Source: Xanthomonas vesicatoria ATCC 35937 (lineage in GTDB: Bacteria; Pseudomonadota; Gammaproteobacteria; Xanthomonadales; Xanthomonadaceae). From it: DNA of 64,000 nucleotides. Under the pieces are notes generated by a model. That model was not told the origin of the DNA, searched no databases, and saw nothing but the letters and a program-made list of their open reading frames with translations. Where the stretch lies: NCBI RefSeq assembly GCF_001908725.1, contig NZ_CP018726.1, positions 128,559 through 192,558 of the forward strand, given 5' to 3'. Below, piece after piece: positions 22,005 to 32,566 of this stretch. The translations under genes were made by a program, and so were the position numbers. The first letter of the stretch is position 1; every line of letters starts with the position of its first letter.

Positions 22005-22529
22005 ATGACTAGGCTCACATTGCACCGTCTGACTTTTGTGGTCCTTGCCGTGGCTGGTCTGGGTGCTTGCACCCAGGATGCTTCATCCGCGCAACCCACA
22101 ACCTCGCCCTCCGCACAGGTTGTCGTCCAATCAGCCGACGCGACTCCAGCAGCCCTGCCACGCATGACCGTCCACAAGACCCCGACCTGCGGGTGCTGCG
22201 GTGTCTGGATCGACCACGTGCAGAAGGCGGGATTCACCGTGGATGTGCACGACATGGATGACCTGGGTCTGGTCAAGGAGCGGTTGGGTGTCCCCTATGC
22301 AAAGGGCTCCTGCCACACGGCCGAGATCGGCGGATACGTCATCGAAGGCCACGTTCCGGCCGCGGACATCAAGCGTCTCCTCGAAGAAAAGCCGAACGCA
22401 CGCGGCCTGGTCCTCCCAGGGATGCCGCTTGGTTCTCCGGGCATGGAGGTCCCGGAGGGACGCCAGCAGCCGTTCACGGTCGAGCTGATCCATCGCGACG
22501 GAACCACTGAACCGTTCGCACAGCACTGA
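22005..22529 (+). CDS. copG: CopG, DUF411 copper-binding protein
   Basis: Periplasmic Cys-rich protein of the DUF411 family. CopG proteins bind a cluster of several Cu(I) ions through cysteines. It has 174 residues from ATG 22005. A lipoprotein-like signal is visible (VVLAVAGLGAC). The CopG core has HKTPTCGCCGVWIDH and AKGSCHTAEIGGYVIEGHVPA, containing the conserved Cys set. The C terminus is GMPLGSPGMEVP, Met-rich. It occupies the copG position between copM and copC. Confidence 0.9.
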   Translation: MTRLTLHRLTFVVLAVAGLGACTQDASSAQPTTSPSAQVVVQSADATPAALPRMTVHKTPTCGCCGVWIDHVQKAGFTVDVHDMDDLGLVKERLGVPYAKGSCHTAEIGGYVIEGHVPAADIKRLLEEKPNARGLVLPGMPLGSPGMEVPEGRQQPFTVELIHRDGTTEPFAQH

Positions 22530-22599
22530 TCCGTCGCAGCAACAGGGGACGGTGTTGCGGGCGCGCCGATTCTCGCCCGCGAGGAAGAAGGAGAACTAC

Positions 22600-22950
22600 A
22601 TGACTCACCATTCCGCAGCACACCGGCCCCAGGCCATGAACGAGTGCATCGACAACTGCACGCAATGCCATGCGATCTGCCTGGAGACCATCAACTACTG
22701 CCTGACCAAAGGAGGTGTTCACGCGGCCCCGGAGCATATCGCCCTGTTGGCGACGTGTGCCGATACCTGCGCAACCAGTGCCGACGCGATGCTGCGCGGT
22801 GCCAGCGTTCACGACGTGGTTTGCGGTGCCTGCGCGGAGATCTGCCGCCAGTGCGCCGATGCATGCGACGCCATGAACGACCCTGAGATGACGCGCTGCG
22901 CCGAAGTTTGTCGCCGCTGCGCGGAAAGCTGCAGCGCCATGGCAGCGTAA
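22600..22950 (+). CDS. Csp-like four-helix-bundle copper storage protein
   Basis: 116 residues with about thirteen cysteines in C-x2-C and C-x3-C patterns: NECIDNCTQCHAICLETINYC, TCADTCATSADAM, VCGACAEICRQCADAC, CAEVCRRCAESC. This is the DUF326/Csp family, four-helix bundles that store many Cu(I) ions inside the bundle. No Tat or Sec signal is visible, so it should be cytosolic (Csp3-like). A strong ribosome site (AGAAGGAGA) precedes ATG 22600. It ends the first half of the copper operon, directly before a hairpin. It is not part of the classical copLABMGCDF set. Confidence 0.88.
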   Translation: MTHHSAAHRPQAMNECIDNCTQCHAICLETINYCLTKGGVHAAPEHIALLATCADTCATSADAMLRGASVHDVVCGACAEICRQCADACDAMNDPEMTRCAEVCRRCAESCSAMAA

Positions 22951-22956
22951 TGCGTC

Positions 22957-22986
22957 GAGGATCCCGCCTGAGCCGGTGGGATCCTC
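22957..22986 (+). terminator. Stem-loop after the Csp-like gene
   Basis: GAGGATCCC (22957-22965) pairs perfectly with GGGATCCTC (22978-22986), and the stem can extend inwards by three pairs. No T-run follows, so it may attenuate or stabilise the transcript rather than stop it. It divides the copper operon before copC. Confidence 0.5.
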
Positions 22987-23128
22987 GTCTCGCGAAAGCG
23001 GAAGTATCAAGAAAATCCGACAAATCGTGGTTTCGGTGACAGTCCGACATCTAACGCTTGTCGCATCGAACACAGCGCGGCCCCTCCCGAACGGGCTTTG
23101 CATCACATTCCAATGAGGATTTATCCAT

Positions 23129-23512
23129 ATGAAGTCGTCCAACGTCATTCGCTCCTTCGCGCTCGTCCTCGCAATCGCGGCCGGGCAGTTTTCGCTGCAG
23201 GTCGCGCACGCCCACGCCGCGCTGCAGCAGTCCACACCGGCGGCAAATGCGGTGGTGGCCTCGCCAGGCCAGATCGATCTCGTGTTCAACGAGACATTGA
23301 TTCCGCGGGCGTCGCGTCTCAAGTTGCTCATGAAGCACGGCAGTTCCACCATGCCGATCGAGAATTTCACGACCGAGATCGTCAACAACGGCAAGACCCT
23401 GCGTGCCAAGTTGCCTGGACCGCTGGCTCCGGGCGTCTATACCGTGGAATACCGCGCCGTCGGTGGTGACAACCACCCCATGCCGGGCAGCTTCAGCTTC
23501 ACGGTGCGCTGA
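23129..23512 (+). CDS. copC: CopC, periplasmic copper chaperone
   Basis: Small periplasmic beta-barrel copper carrier of 127 residues. The signal peptide ends at QVAHAHAAL, so the mature protein starts with His, the classical Cu(II) ligand. DNHPMPGSFSF supplies the second conserved His. The Met-rich Cu(I) loop of Pseudomonas CopC is absent, as in many CopC proteins that bind only Cu(II). It is followed after 10 bases by copD. A 178-base gap with a hairpin separates it from the Csp-like gene, so it may have its own promoter. Confidence 0.93.
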   Translation: MKSSNVIRSFALVLAIAAGQFSLQVAHAHAALQQSTPAANAVVASPGQIDLVFNETLIPRASRLKLLMKHGSSTMPIENFTTEIVNNGKTLRAKLPGPLAPGVYTVEYRAVGGDNHPMPGSFSFTVR

Positions 23513-23522
23513 GGAGTCGCGA

Positions 23523-24452
23523 ATGTTCGACCTGTCGGCTTATGCACTGAGATTCTTGGAATACCTTGTCATCATGGTTCTTTTCGGGGTTCCACTCTTC
23601 GGTTGGTACGGGTCGCGTCGATCGGCACTCGCCGACGCCTTGGCCGGGTGGTCACTCATGGGCGTTCTATTGGCGGGTGCCGTAGCCGGTCTCGTGCTCA
23701 CCGGGCTCGATGTCGTCTTCAAGACCGCGGGCATCATGGGAATGCCGCTTGCCGAGGTTGATCGCGGATCGCTTGGCTGGTATCTGCTCGAGACGTCCGC
23801 GGGCCGGGCAGCCATGGCGAGAGGCGCGCTGCTGGTCGCCCTGATGTTCGTGCTCGGATGGCATCGTCGCCGCGGGAAGGTGGAGACCGCCTTCCCGCTG
23901 GGGGCGATGCTGGCGGGCGGCGCACTCGCTTCGCTGGCATGGAACGGCCACGCCGCCGCTGGCGAGGGCTTGGCAGGCGCGGTCCGGCTTGCTGCAGGCA
24001 TCGTCCATCTTCTCGCGGCAGGCGGCTGGATCGCAGCGGTCCTGATGTTCCTTGCCATGCTGCTGCGCGGCAAAGAGACGAACGGCAGCGGGCGTCTGCG
24101 ATCAACGCATGACTTTCTGCATGGTTTTTCGACGCTGGGAACGATCTTCGTTGGTGCGCTCATCGTGTCCGGCATCGCGCACTACGGGGATCTCACCGCG
24201 TGGTCGTTTTCGGCCCTGTTCCAGAGCACCTACGGGAAGTTGCTGCTGTTCAAACTGGCCCTGTTCGCTGGAATGCTGGGTTTGGGAGCGCTGCACCGAT
24301 GGACGCTGGTGCCGCGCTTGGAACGAGCGCTGACCAGCGGAGATCCCGCGCAGGAGGTGCGGGCTTTGCGGCAGAGTGTTACGGCTGAGGCCGCGCTGGC
24401 CATCTTGATCCTGATTGTTGTTTCAGTGCTCGGGACGCTCAGCCCCGAATAG
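23523..24452 (+). CDS. copD: CopD, inner-membrane copper transport protein
   Basis: Polytopic membrane protein of 309 residues with about eight hydrophobic helices. CopD works with CopC and is thought to pass copper into the cytoplasm. Conserved features include [33 protein letters not shown] and [11 protein letters not shown], whose His residues fit the CopD metal path. ATG 23523 is chosen by its GAGGAG-type site and closeness to copC; the upstream reading covers the end of copC. copF follows after 61 bases. Confidence 0.92.
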   Translation: MFDLSAYALRFLEYLVIMVLFGVPLFGWYGSRRSALADALAGWSLMGVLLAGAVAGLVLTGLDVVFKTAGIMGMPLAEVDRGSLGWYLLETSAGRAAMARGALLVALMFVLGWHRRRGKVETAFPLGAMLAGGALASLAWNGHAAAGEGLAGAVRLAAGIVHLLAAGGWIAAVLMFLAMLLRGKETNGSGRLRSTHDFLHGFSTLGTIFVGALIVSGIAHYGDLTAWSFSALFQSTYGKLLLFKLALFAGMLGLGALHRWTLVPRLERALTSGDPAQEVRALRQSVTAEAALAILILIVVSVLGTLSPE

Positions 24453-24513
24453 CTGTGTAACCCGCAATGGCACACTGCCTTGGCAGTCCATCCCCACTAA
24501 AGCGAGCATCGGC

Positions 24514-26940
<2,427 letters not shown>

Positions 26941-26968
26941 TGGCTCATATCCCACAAGGAGTACTGCA

Positions 26969-27244
26969 ATGAAGCGTTATGCCTCCCTCTCGATGATGGC
27001 CTTGTTCCTGATGGCGGGCGCGGCCTTCGCCGGCGGCCAGACCACCACGCCCACCACCGACCACGGTCAGCACAAGCCGGCGGCGGCCGATGCCGATTTC
27101 ACCAAGCTCGATGCCAACAAGGACGGCTCGCTGTCCAAGGAAGAACTGGCCAAGCACAAGCTGGCGCCGCACTTTGGCATGCTCGATAGCAACAAAGACG
27201 GCAAGCTGAGCCCGCAGGAATTCGCTGCCGGCAAGGGTATGTAA
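26969..27244 (+). CDS. Exported EF-hand protein
   Basis: 91 residues with a signal peptide (LSMMALFLMAGAAFA). Two EF-hand loops follow: DANKDGSLSKEE and DSNKDGKLSPQE, both with the Asp/Asn/Asp/Gly pattern and a final Glu for Ca2+ binding. The linker has His residues (TTDHGQHKPAA). It follows copF after 28 bases and is followed by a strong terminator, so it is the last gene of the copF transcript. Periplasmic EF-hand proteins often sit beside metal genes in xanthomonads. Their role in copper resistance is not established. Confidence 0.87.
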   Translation: MKRYASLSMMALFLMAGAAFAGGQTTTPTTDHGQHKPAAADADFTKLDANKDGSLSKEELAKHKLAPHFGMLDSNKDGKLSPQEFAAGKGM

Positions 27245-27254
27245 GTGTTCTCAG

Positions 27255-27287
27255 CCCGGGAGCTGTTCCAACAGTTCCCGGGTTCTT
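27255..27287 (+). terminator. Rho-independent terminator after the EF-hand gene
   Basis: CCCGGGAGCTGTT (27255-27267), a two-base loop, and AACAGTTCCCGGG (27270-27282) form a 13-pair stem with one G-U pair, followed by TTCTT. It closes the copper operon. Confidence 0.75.
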
Positions 27288-27318
27288 CCGCCGTTCTGCC
27301 ATTCCCACGGAGATTGTT

Positions 27319-27870
27319 ATGTCCTCTTCGCACGGTACGCACGAAAACGCGCAAGACCCGCAGTCCCAGCACGCAAAACCGCACGCCTCACACCAACCTG
27401 CCCACCAGGCACAACAAGGGCATCAAGGCCATTACGGCCGCCTGTTGTTGATGATGGGCCTGTCTTTCGTGGCCATGTACGCATTGATGTACGCAATGGT
27501 CGATCAGTGGGCTAACGTCTATAACAACGTCAACCAGTTCTACATGGCGGGCCTGATGGCCGCTCCCATGCTGCTGATCGAGCTGTGGCTAATGTCCAGC
27601 ATGTACCCCGATCGCCGACGCAATCTGATTCTGGCTGGTCTGACGGTGGCGTTCATGCTGTTCTGCTGGTGGGGCATTCGCACTCAAGCAGCGGTCACTG
27701 ACAAGCAGTTCATCCGTTCGATGATTCCCCACCACGCTGGCGCCATCCTGATGTGTGAGGAGAATCGTCTGAAGGATCCTGAGTTGGTGAAGCTCTGCCA
27801 GGACATTATTACCTCGCAGACACAGGAGATCGCGCAAATGAAGCAGTTGCTGGCTGAGCGTTCCCGTTAG
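27319..27870 (+). CDS. DUF305-domain membrane protein
   Basis: 183 residues. A His-rich N terminus (SSSHGTHENAQ, HASHQPAHQAQQGHQGH) may bind copper. Three hydrophobic helices follow (LLLMMGLSFVAMYALMYAM; MAGLMAAPMLLIELWLM; LILAGLTVAFMLFCWW). The C-terminal part carries the DUF305 core (QFIRSMIPHHAGAILMCEE, ITSQTQEIAQMKQLLAE). DUF305 proteins are frequent in metal-resistance islands of xanthomonads; a ferritin-like or metal-binding role is suspected but unproven. It has its own ribosome site (GGAG) downstream of a terminator. Confidence 0.85.
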   Translation: MSSSHGTHENAQDPQSQHAKPHASHQPAHQAQQGHQGHYGRLLLMMGLSFVAMYALMYAMVDQWANVYNNVNQFYMAGLMAAPMLLIELWLMSSMYPDRRRNLILAGLTVAFMLFCWWGIRTQAAVTDKQFIRSMIPHHAGAILMCEENRLKDPELVKLCQDIITSQTQEIAQMKQLLAERSR

Positions 27871-27899
27871 CTCACTGCCTTTTGCCAGCCGATATCACT

Positions 27900-28106
27900 T
27901 CACTGAGCCTGCGCACTGACCATTCGGTGGATCAAACGCGCGGCCACACGTGCGGTGGCTTGATCCGGATCCAGGGGCGGACACAGTTCCGCCACGTCGA
28001 CCACACGTACCTTGCCCGAGGCCATGACCAGATCCAGCAGGGCTTCCAGGACCTCCAGACTCACCCCGCGTGGGTTGGGGGCGCTCACGCCCGGGGCCAC
28101 CACCAT
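27900..28106 (-). pseudogene. C-terminal fragment of formimidoylglutamase-like ureohydrolase
   Basis: The minus strand encodes about 67 residues resembling the end of HutG/agmatinase-type enzymes: VVAPGVSAPNPRGVSLEVLEALLDLV, GKVRVVDVAELCPPLDPDQATARVAARLIHR, then a stop at 27900. The upstream part, with the catalytic His and Asp motifs, is missing. The homology stops abruptly near 28106, where a receptor fragment on the opposite strand begins. It is a decayed remnant of a chromosomal histidine-use gene trapped in the copper cluster. Confidence 0.7.
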
Positions 28107-28464
28107 TGAGTACGCCGGCAAGATCACCAGCGGCTTGGGTAGCTACACCCAGTGGCGTGGCTTGGGCTCACTGCGTATGGGCAAGAACCGTTGGACCGGC
28201 GTCTATTCGGCGCAGTACATCGGCAGCGCGGACGACATCATCGCCGTGCCCGACACGATCGGCTCGCATGTGTCCAGCGTGGTGTACCACAGCCTGCAAC
28301 TGAGCTACGGCATCAAGAAGAAATGGGATATCTCCGCCGGCGTTGAAAAAGTGCTCGATAAGAAGGCGCCGTTCGTGAAGAACAACCCCAACACCGACAC
28401 CGACACCATGACGTACGACTTGCTGGGTCGTCGCTGGAATGTCCGCTTTGGTTACCACTGGTAA
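28107..28464 (+). pseudogene. C-terminal fragment of TonB-dependent receptor
   Basis: About 119 residues in frame match the last strands of a TonB-dependent outer-membrane receptor: IEYAGKITSGLGSYTQWRGLGSLRMG, WTGVYSAQYIGSADDI, WDISAGVEKVLDKKAPF, and the final aromatic WNVRFGYHW. No signal, plug domain or TonB box is present. The open frame that begins at 28012 reads antisense through the hutG fragment and is not a real start. The join with that fragment marks an illegitimate recombination point near 28106. Confidence 0.75.
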
Positions 28465-28490
28465 GCCACGATCACGAGGAGCTACACATC

Positions 28491-29321
28491 ATGAGAAACA
28501 CGCAACTATCCGCCACACTACTGCTGTTCGCTGTGGCCGGCAGTGCCGGTGCGCACGACCTGTTTGTCGCTTTCTCCAAGCCTGGCACCGCAGCGGGCGA
28601 GGCGAACACCGCCTTGGTGAACAACGGCACCTTCGATGAAAGTGCTGGCGCAGTCACCCGAGCGCGTCTACAGGACGTTTCGCTGAGCCAGGACGGTGCC
28701 AAGGCCGCCCCGGACCTGGCCAGTTGGAAAGAGATCGGCAAGCAAAGCCAGCTCACCGTCCATCCGGCGGGCGAGGGCACCTATCTGCTGGGTGTCTCGA
28801 CGATGGCTTCCACCAGCACACGTACGGCCAGCGAGTTCGGCAAGTACCTGGAGCTGGAAGACTTGCCCGATACGCTGGCCACCTATGACGCAAGCAAGTT
28901 CCCCAAAGGCGTCACCTATAGCTATACCAAGCATGCCCGTGCCATTGGACAGGTGGGCACGAAACTGACCGACGACTTCGCTGCCTCGCTGGGCTATCCG
29001 TTGGAGATCCGCTTGACCCGCAATCCTGGAAGCGTGAAGGTCGGCGAACAGCTGTCGTTCCAAGTGCTGCAGCAGGGCACGCCAGTGCCCAACCTACGCG
29101 TGTACGTCGGTCATCGTGCTGATGCACCGGTCAAGGGCGGGCACGGTAGCGCTACGCTCCTGCGCACCGATGCCCAAGGCCAAGCCAGTTTCCAGGTGAC
29201 CACCGCCAAGACCTGGTACATCCACACCAATCACATGGTGCCCTCTACACAAAAGGCTTTGGATTTTGTGTCGGATCGGGCGTCGCTGAGCTTTGAGATT
29301 TCCCCGCACGCCGGGCACTGA
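28491..29321 (+). CDS. DUF4198-family periplasmic protein
   Basis: 276 residues with a signal peptide (LLLFAVAGSAGAHDLF), so that mature His-Asp begins the protein, as in DUF4198/NikM-like proteins. The domain continues with TASEFGKYLELEDLPDTLA, VGEQLSFQVLQQGTPVPNLRVYV and GQASFQVTTAKTWYIHTNHM. DUF4198 proteins are linked to metal uptake or sensing. It is directly downstream of a TonB-receptor fragment, a pairing common for intact metal-receptor operons. It is followed by a strong terminator and converges on cusA. Confidence 0.82.
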   Translation: MRNTQLSATLLLFAVAGSAGAHDLFVAFSKPGTAAGEANTALVNNGTFDESAGAVTRARLQDVSLSQDGAKAAPDLASWKEIGKQSQLTVHPAGEGTYLLGVSTMASTSTRTASEFGKYLELEDLPDTLATYDASKFPKGVTYSYTKHARAIGQVGTKLTDDFAASLGYPLEIRLTRNPGSVKVGEQLSFQVLQQGTPVPNLRVYVGHRADAPVKGGHGSATLLRTDAQGQASFQVTTAKTWYIHTNHMVPSTQKALDFVSDRASLSFEISPHAGH

Positions 29322-29353
29322 CAAGTAGGCACGTAGGCAGTACTCTCCCCTTT

Positions 29354-29392
29354 GACGCCAGTCATGACTTCTTCCATGACTCGCGTCTTTTT
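29354..29392 (+). terminator. Rho-independent terminator after the DUF4198 gene
   Basis: GACGCCAGTCATG (29354-29366) pairs with CATGACTCGCGTC (29375-29387), with one mismatch, and five T residues follow (29388-29392). It separates the plus-strand copper genes from the convergent cus operon. Confidence 0.8.
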
Positions 29393-29425
29393 GTGGGGAC
29401 GGACCTCAGGTGCTCAGTCTGTCTC

Positions 29426-32400
29426 TCATTGGTCGCCCCGCGCCGCGCGCAATCCACGTCGCCGCACCAGATAGAACGCTGCGGGAATCACCACCATAGA
29501 GAGCACCGGTGCGGTGAGCATGCCACCCAGCATCGGCGCGGCGATACGTTGCATGACCTCCGAGCCGGCACCGGCACCAACGAACAGCGGAAACAACCCG
29601 GCCAGGATGACGGCTACCGTCATCGCCTTCGGGCGCACCCGCTGCACGGCACCTTCGTAGATAGCCTCTTGCAGGGTAGACACATCTTCCGGCGCACCGC
29701 TGGCCAAGCGCTGCTCCCAAGCATGACGCAGGTACAGCAACATGATGACGCCGAACTCAGCCGCAACGCCACCCAGGGCGATGAATCCGATCATGCTGGC
29801 TACCGAAATCGCATGGCCCAGCCCCCAGATCAACCAGAAACCGCCCACCAACGCCAAGGGCAAGCTGAGCAGGATGATGGATACATCGCTGAGCCGGCGA
29901 AACACCATCCAGATGACCAGGAAGATGATCGCCAACGCCGCGGGCACCACCCATTGCAGGCGTGCCAATGCCCGTTGCAGATACTCGTACTGCCCCGACC
30001 AGGCCAGACCATAGCCGGCAGGCAAACTCACCTGGGTCTGCATCGCGGCTTGCAGGTCCTGGACCACCGGTCCTAAGTCGCGATCGGCCACATCGACGTA
30101 GATGTAGCCCACCAACCGGCCGTTATCGCTCTTGAGCATCGGCGGGCCTGGGCTGATTGACAGCTCCGCCACCTGGCTCAAGGTCAGTTGCACACCGCCT
30201 GGCGCGATCAGCGGCAGATCCTGCAAGGCCTGCAATGAGTCGCGCTGGCCACGGGGGTAGCGCAAGACGATGGGATAGCGCTCGCGCCCCTCGATCGTTT
30301 CCCCGATTGGATCGCCGCCAACGACCGTGGCAATCAGTTGCTGGAGTTGGCCTTGAGTGAATCCATAACGCGCAGCGATTTCCGGGCGCACCTGTACATC
30401 GACATAGCGCCCGCCGGTGACGCGTTCGGCCAGTGCCGAACTCACGCCGGGCACAGTCTTGGCCACCTGCTCGATCTGCTGGCTCAGGCGCTCGATCTGC
30501 TCCACATCTGGTCCGGAGACCTTGATCCCAATCGGGCTTTTGATGCCGGTGGCCAACATATCGATGCGATTGCGAATGGGCGGTACCCATAGATTGGTTA
30601 GACCGGGAATCTTGACCGCGGCGTCCAACTCTTGGCGTAGCTTCTGAAGGGTCATGCCCGGGCGCCATTGATCCCGCGGCTTGAAGGTCACGGTGGTCTC
30701 AAACATTTCCATAGGTGCCGGATCGGTCGCACTTTCGGCACGGCCGGCCTTGCCGAACACGTGCTCGACCTCCGGTACGGTTTTGATCATCCGTCCTGAG
30801 AGCTGAAGCAACTGGCGCGCCTTGTCGGCTGACAGGCCTGGCAACGCAGTGGGCATGTACAGCAGGCTGCCTTCTTCCAAGGGTGGCATGAATTCACTGC
30901 CCAACCGGCTAAAGGGGATCAAGGTGAGCACCAGCAGCAGGCCACTGAGCAGCAAGGTGACACCGGGATGTTTGAGGACCCACAACAGAATGGGCCGGTA
31001 TCCGGCGATCAGGATGCGATTTATGGGGTTCTGTTGTTCCGGCCGGATGTGGCCGCGGATCAGGTAGCCCATCAGCACGGGGATCAAGGTCACCGACAAC
31101 CCTGCTGCGGCGGCCATCGCGTAGGTCTTGGTGTAGGCCAAGGGCGAGAATAAACGCCCTTCCTGCGCCTGCAGGGCAAAAACCGGCATGAAGGATAGGG
31201 TGATGACCAGCAAGCTCGCGAACAGGGCCGGTCCGACCTCGGCCGCCGAGCGGGCCATCAACTGCCAGCGCTCCTCACCCTGGGGTTCCCGACCGTGCTC
31301 CTCCCGCCAGTGCTCCAGATGCTTGTGTGCATTTTCGATCATCACCACCGCTGCATCGACCATCGCACCAATGGCGATGGCGATGCCTCCTAACGACAGC
31401 AAGTTGGCGGAGATCCCCTGGGCGTGCATCACGATGAAGGCCGCTAGGATACCCAAGGGTAGGGTGATGACGGCCACCAACGCCGAGCGTAGGTGCCACA
31501 GGAACAGCAGGCATACCAGCGCTACGACCAGGAACTCTTCACCAAGCTTATGGGTGAGGTTGCGTACCGCATCCTGGATTAGCTCGGAGCGGTCGTACAC
31601 CGCCACCACTTCCACGCCTTCGGGCAAGCTGGATTGCAACGCCTGCAGTCGCGCTTTGACGTTCCGAATGGCCCCCAAGGCATCCTTGCCGGTCCGCAGG
31701 ACGATCACGCCGCCGGCCACCTCACCTTGACCATCCAACTCTGCGATACCACGACGGAAGACCGGCCCGCGACTGATCGTGGCCACCTCGCCGAGCAAGA
31801 CGGGGATGCCGTCGTTGCCGGTTACCGGCACCTGTTCGAACGCCTCCTGTGTGCGCAGGTAGCCTTCGCTACGCACCATCAGTTCGGCTTCGCCTTGTTC
31901 GATCACGGAGCCCCCGGTAGCGCCGTTGGCCGCATCCACCGCCTCGATGAGCTCGGCCACCGTCAGTCCACGGGCCGCCAACGCCTGCGGATCCGGCTGG
32001 ATCTGCCAGGCGCGCACCGCACCGCCCACACTGGCTACTTCAGCCACGTCCGGCACGGTTTTTAGCTCATAACGAAGAAACCAGTCCTGCAACGCACGCA
32101 GCTGCCCCACATCACGTTGACCGGTCCGATCCACCAAGGCGTACTGGTAGATCCAGCCCAGCCCTGTCGCATCAGGACCCAGCGCCGGATTCACATTCGG
32201 CGGAAGTCGATCGCGCACCTGGCTCAAGTACTCGAGCACTCGAGAGCGAGCCCAGTACAGATCAGTGGCATCGTCAAACAGGATGTAGACGAACGAATCA
32301 CCGAAGAAGGAGAAGCCGCGTACCGCTTTCACGCCCGGCACGGACAACATCGTGGTGGCCAACGGGTAGGTGACTTGGTCTTCGATGATACGCGGGGTTT

Positions 32401-32566
32401 GCCCAGCCCATTGCGTGCGGATGATGACTTGGGTATCCGACAGGTCCGGCAGCGCATCCAGCGGCGTGTTCTTTATCGACCAGATGCCGACCACCGCCAG
32501 CAGCGCGGCGGCAACCAGCACCAGCACGCGATTGGCGATGCAAGCATGGATCAGGCGCGCGATCAT
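29426..32566 (-). CDS. cusA: CusA, Cu(I)/Ag(I) RND efflux pump
   Basis: Proton-driven inner-membrane pump of 1046 residues from ATG 32566, which overlaps the cusB stop (ATGA). The three-Met copper site of E. coli CusA is conserved: LLYMPTALPG (about residue 570), APMEMFETT (about 620) and RIDMLATGIKSP (about 670). This sets it apart from CzcA at 4645. The proton-relay Asp is in IGAMVDAAVVMIEN. About twelve membrane helices are visible. The C terminus RRRGLRAARGDQ is intact, unlike czcA. The upstream extension to 32611 is not needed. Confidence 0.95.
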   Translation of the reverse strand: MIARLIHACIANRVLVLVAAALLAVVGIWSIKNTPLDALPDLSDTQVIIRTQWAGQTPRIIEDQVTYPLATTMLSVPGVKAVRGFSFFGDSFVYILFDDATDLYWARSRVLEYLSQVRDRLPPNVNPALGPDATGLGWIYQYALVDRTGQRDVGQLRALQDWFLRYELKTVPDVAEVASVGGAVRAWQIQPDPQALAARGLTVAELIEAVDAANGATGGSVIEQGEAELMVRSEGYLRTQEAFEQVPVTGNDGIPVLLGEVATISRGPVFRRGIAELDGQGEVAGGVIVLRTGKDALGAIRNVKARLQALQSSLPEGVEVVAVYDRSELIQDAVRNLTHKLGEEFLVVALVCLLFLWHLRSALVAVITLPLGILAAFIVMHAQGISANLLSLGGIAIAIGAMVDAAVVMIENAHKHLEHWREEHGREPQGEERWQLMARSAAEVGPALFASLLVITLSFMPVFALQAQEGRLFSPLAYTKTYAMAAAAGLSVTLIPVLMGYLIRGHIRPEQQNPINRILIAGYRPILLWVLKHPGVTLLLSGLLLVLTLIPFSRLGSEFMPPLEEGSLLYMPTALPGLSADKARQLLQLSGRMIKTVPEVEHVFGKAGRAESATDPAPMEMFETTVTFKPRDQWRPGMTLQKLRQELDAAVKIPGLTNLWVPPIRNRIDMLATGIKSPIGIKVSGPDVEQIERLSQQIEQVAKTVPGVSSALAERVTGGRYVDVQVRPEIAARYGFTQGQLQQLIATVVGGDPIGETIEGRERYPIVLRYPRGQRDSLQALQDLPLIAPGGVQLTLSQVAELSISPGPPMLKSDNGRLVGYIYVDVADRDLGPVVQDLQAAMQTQVSLPAGYGLAWSGQYEYLQRALARLQWVVPAALAIIFLVIWMVFRRLSDVSIILLSLPLALVGGFWLIWGLGHAISVASMIGFIALGGVAAEFGVIMLLYLRHAWEQRLASGAPEDVSTLQEAIYEGAVQRVRPKAMTVAVILAGLFPLFVGAGAGSEVMQRIAAPMLGGMLTAPVLSMVVIPAAFYLVRRRGLRAARGDQ

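Noticed and set aside
22957..22986. Copper riboswitch before copC
   Set aside because: It is a simple stem-loop without alternative pairing or a conserved aptamer pattern; recorded as a possible terminator instead.
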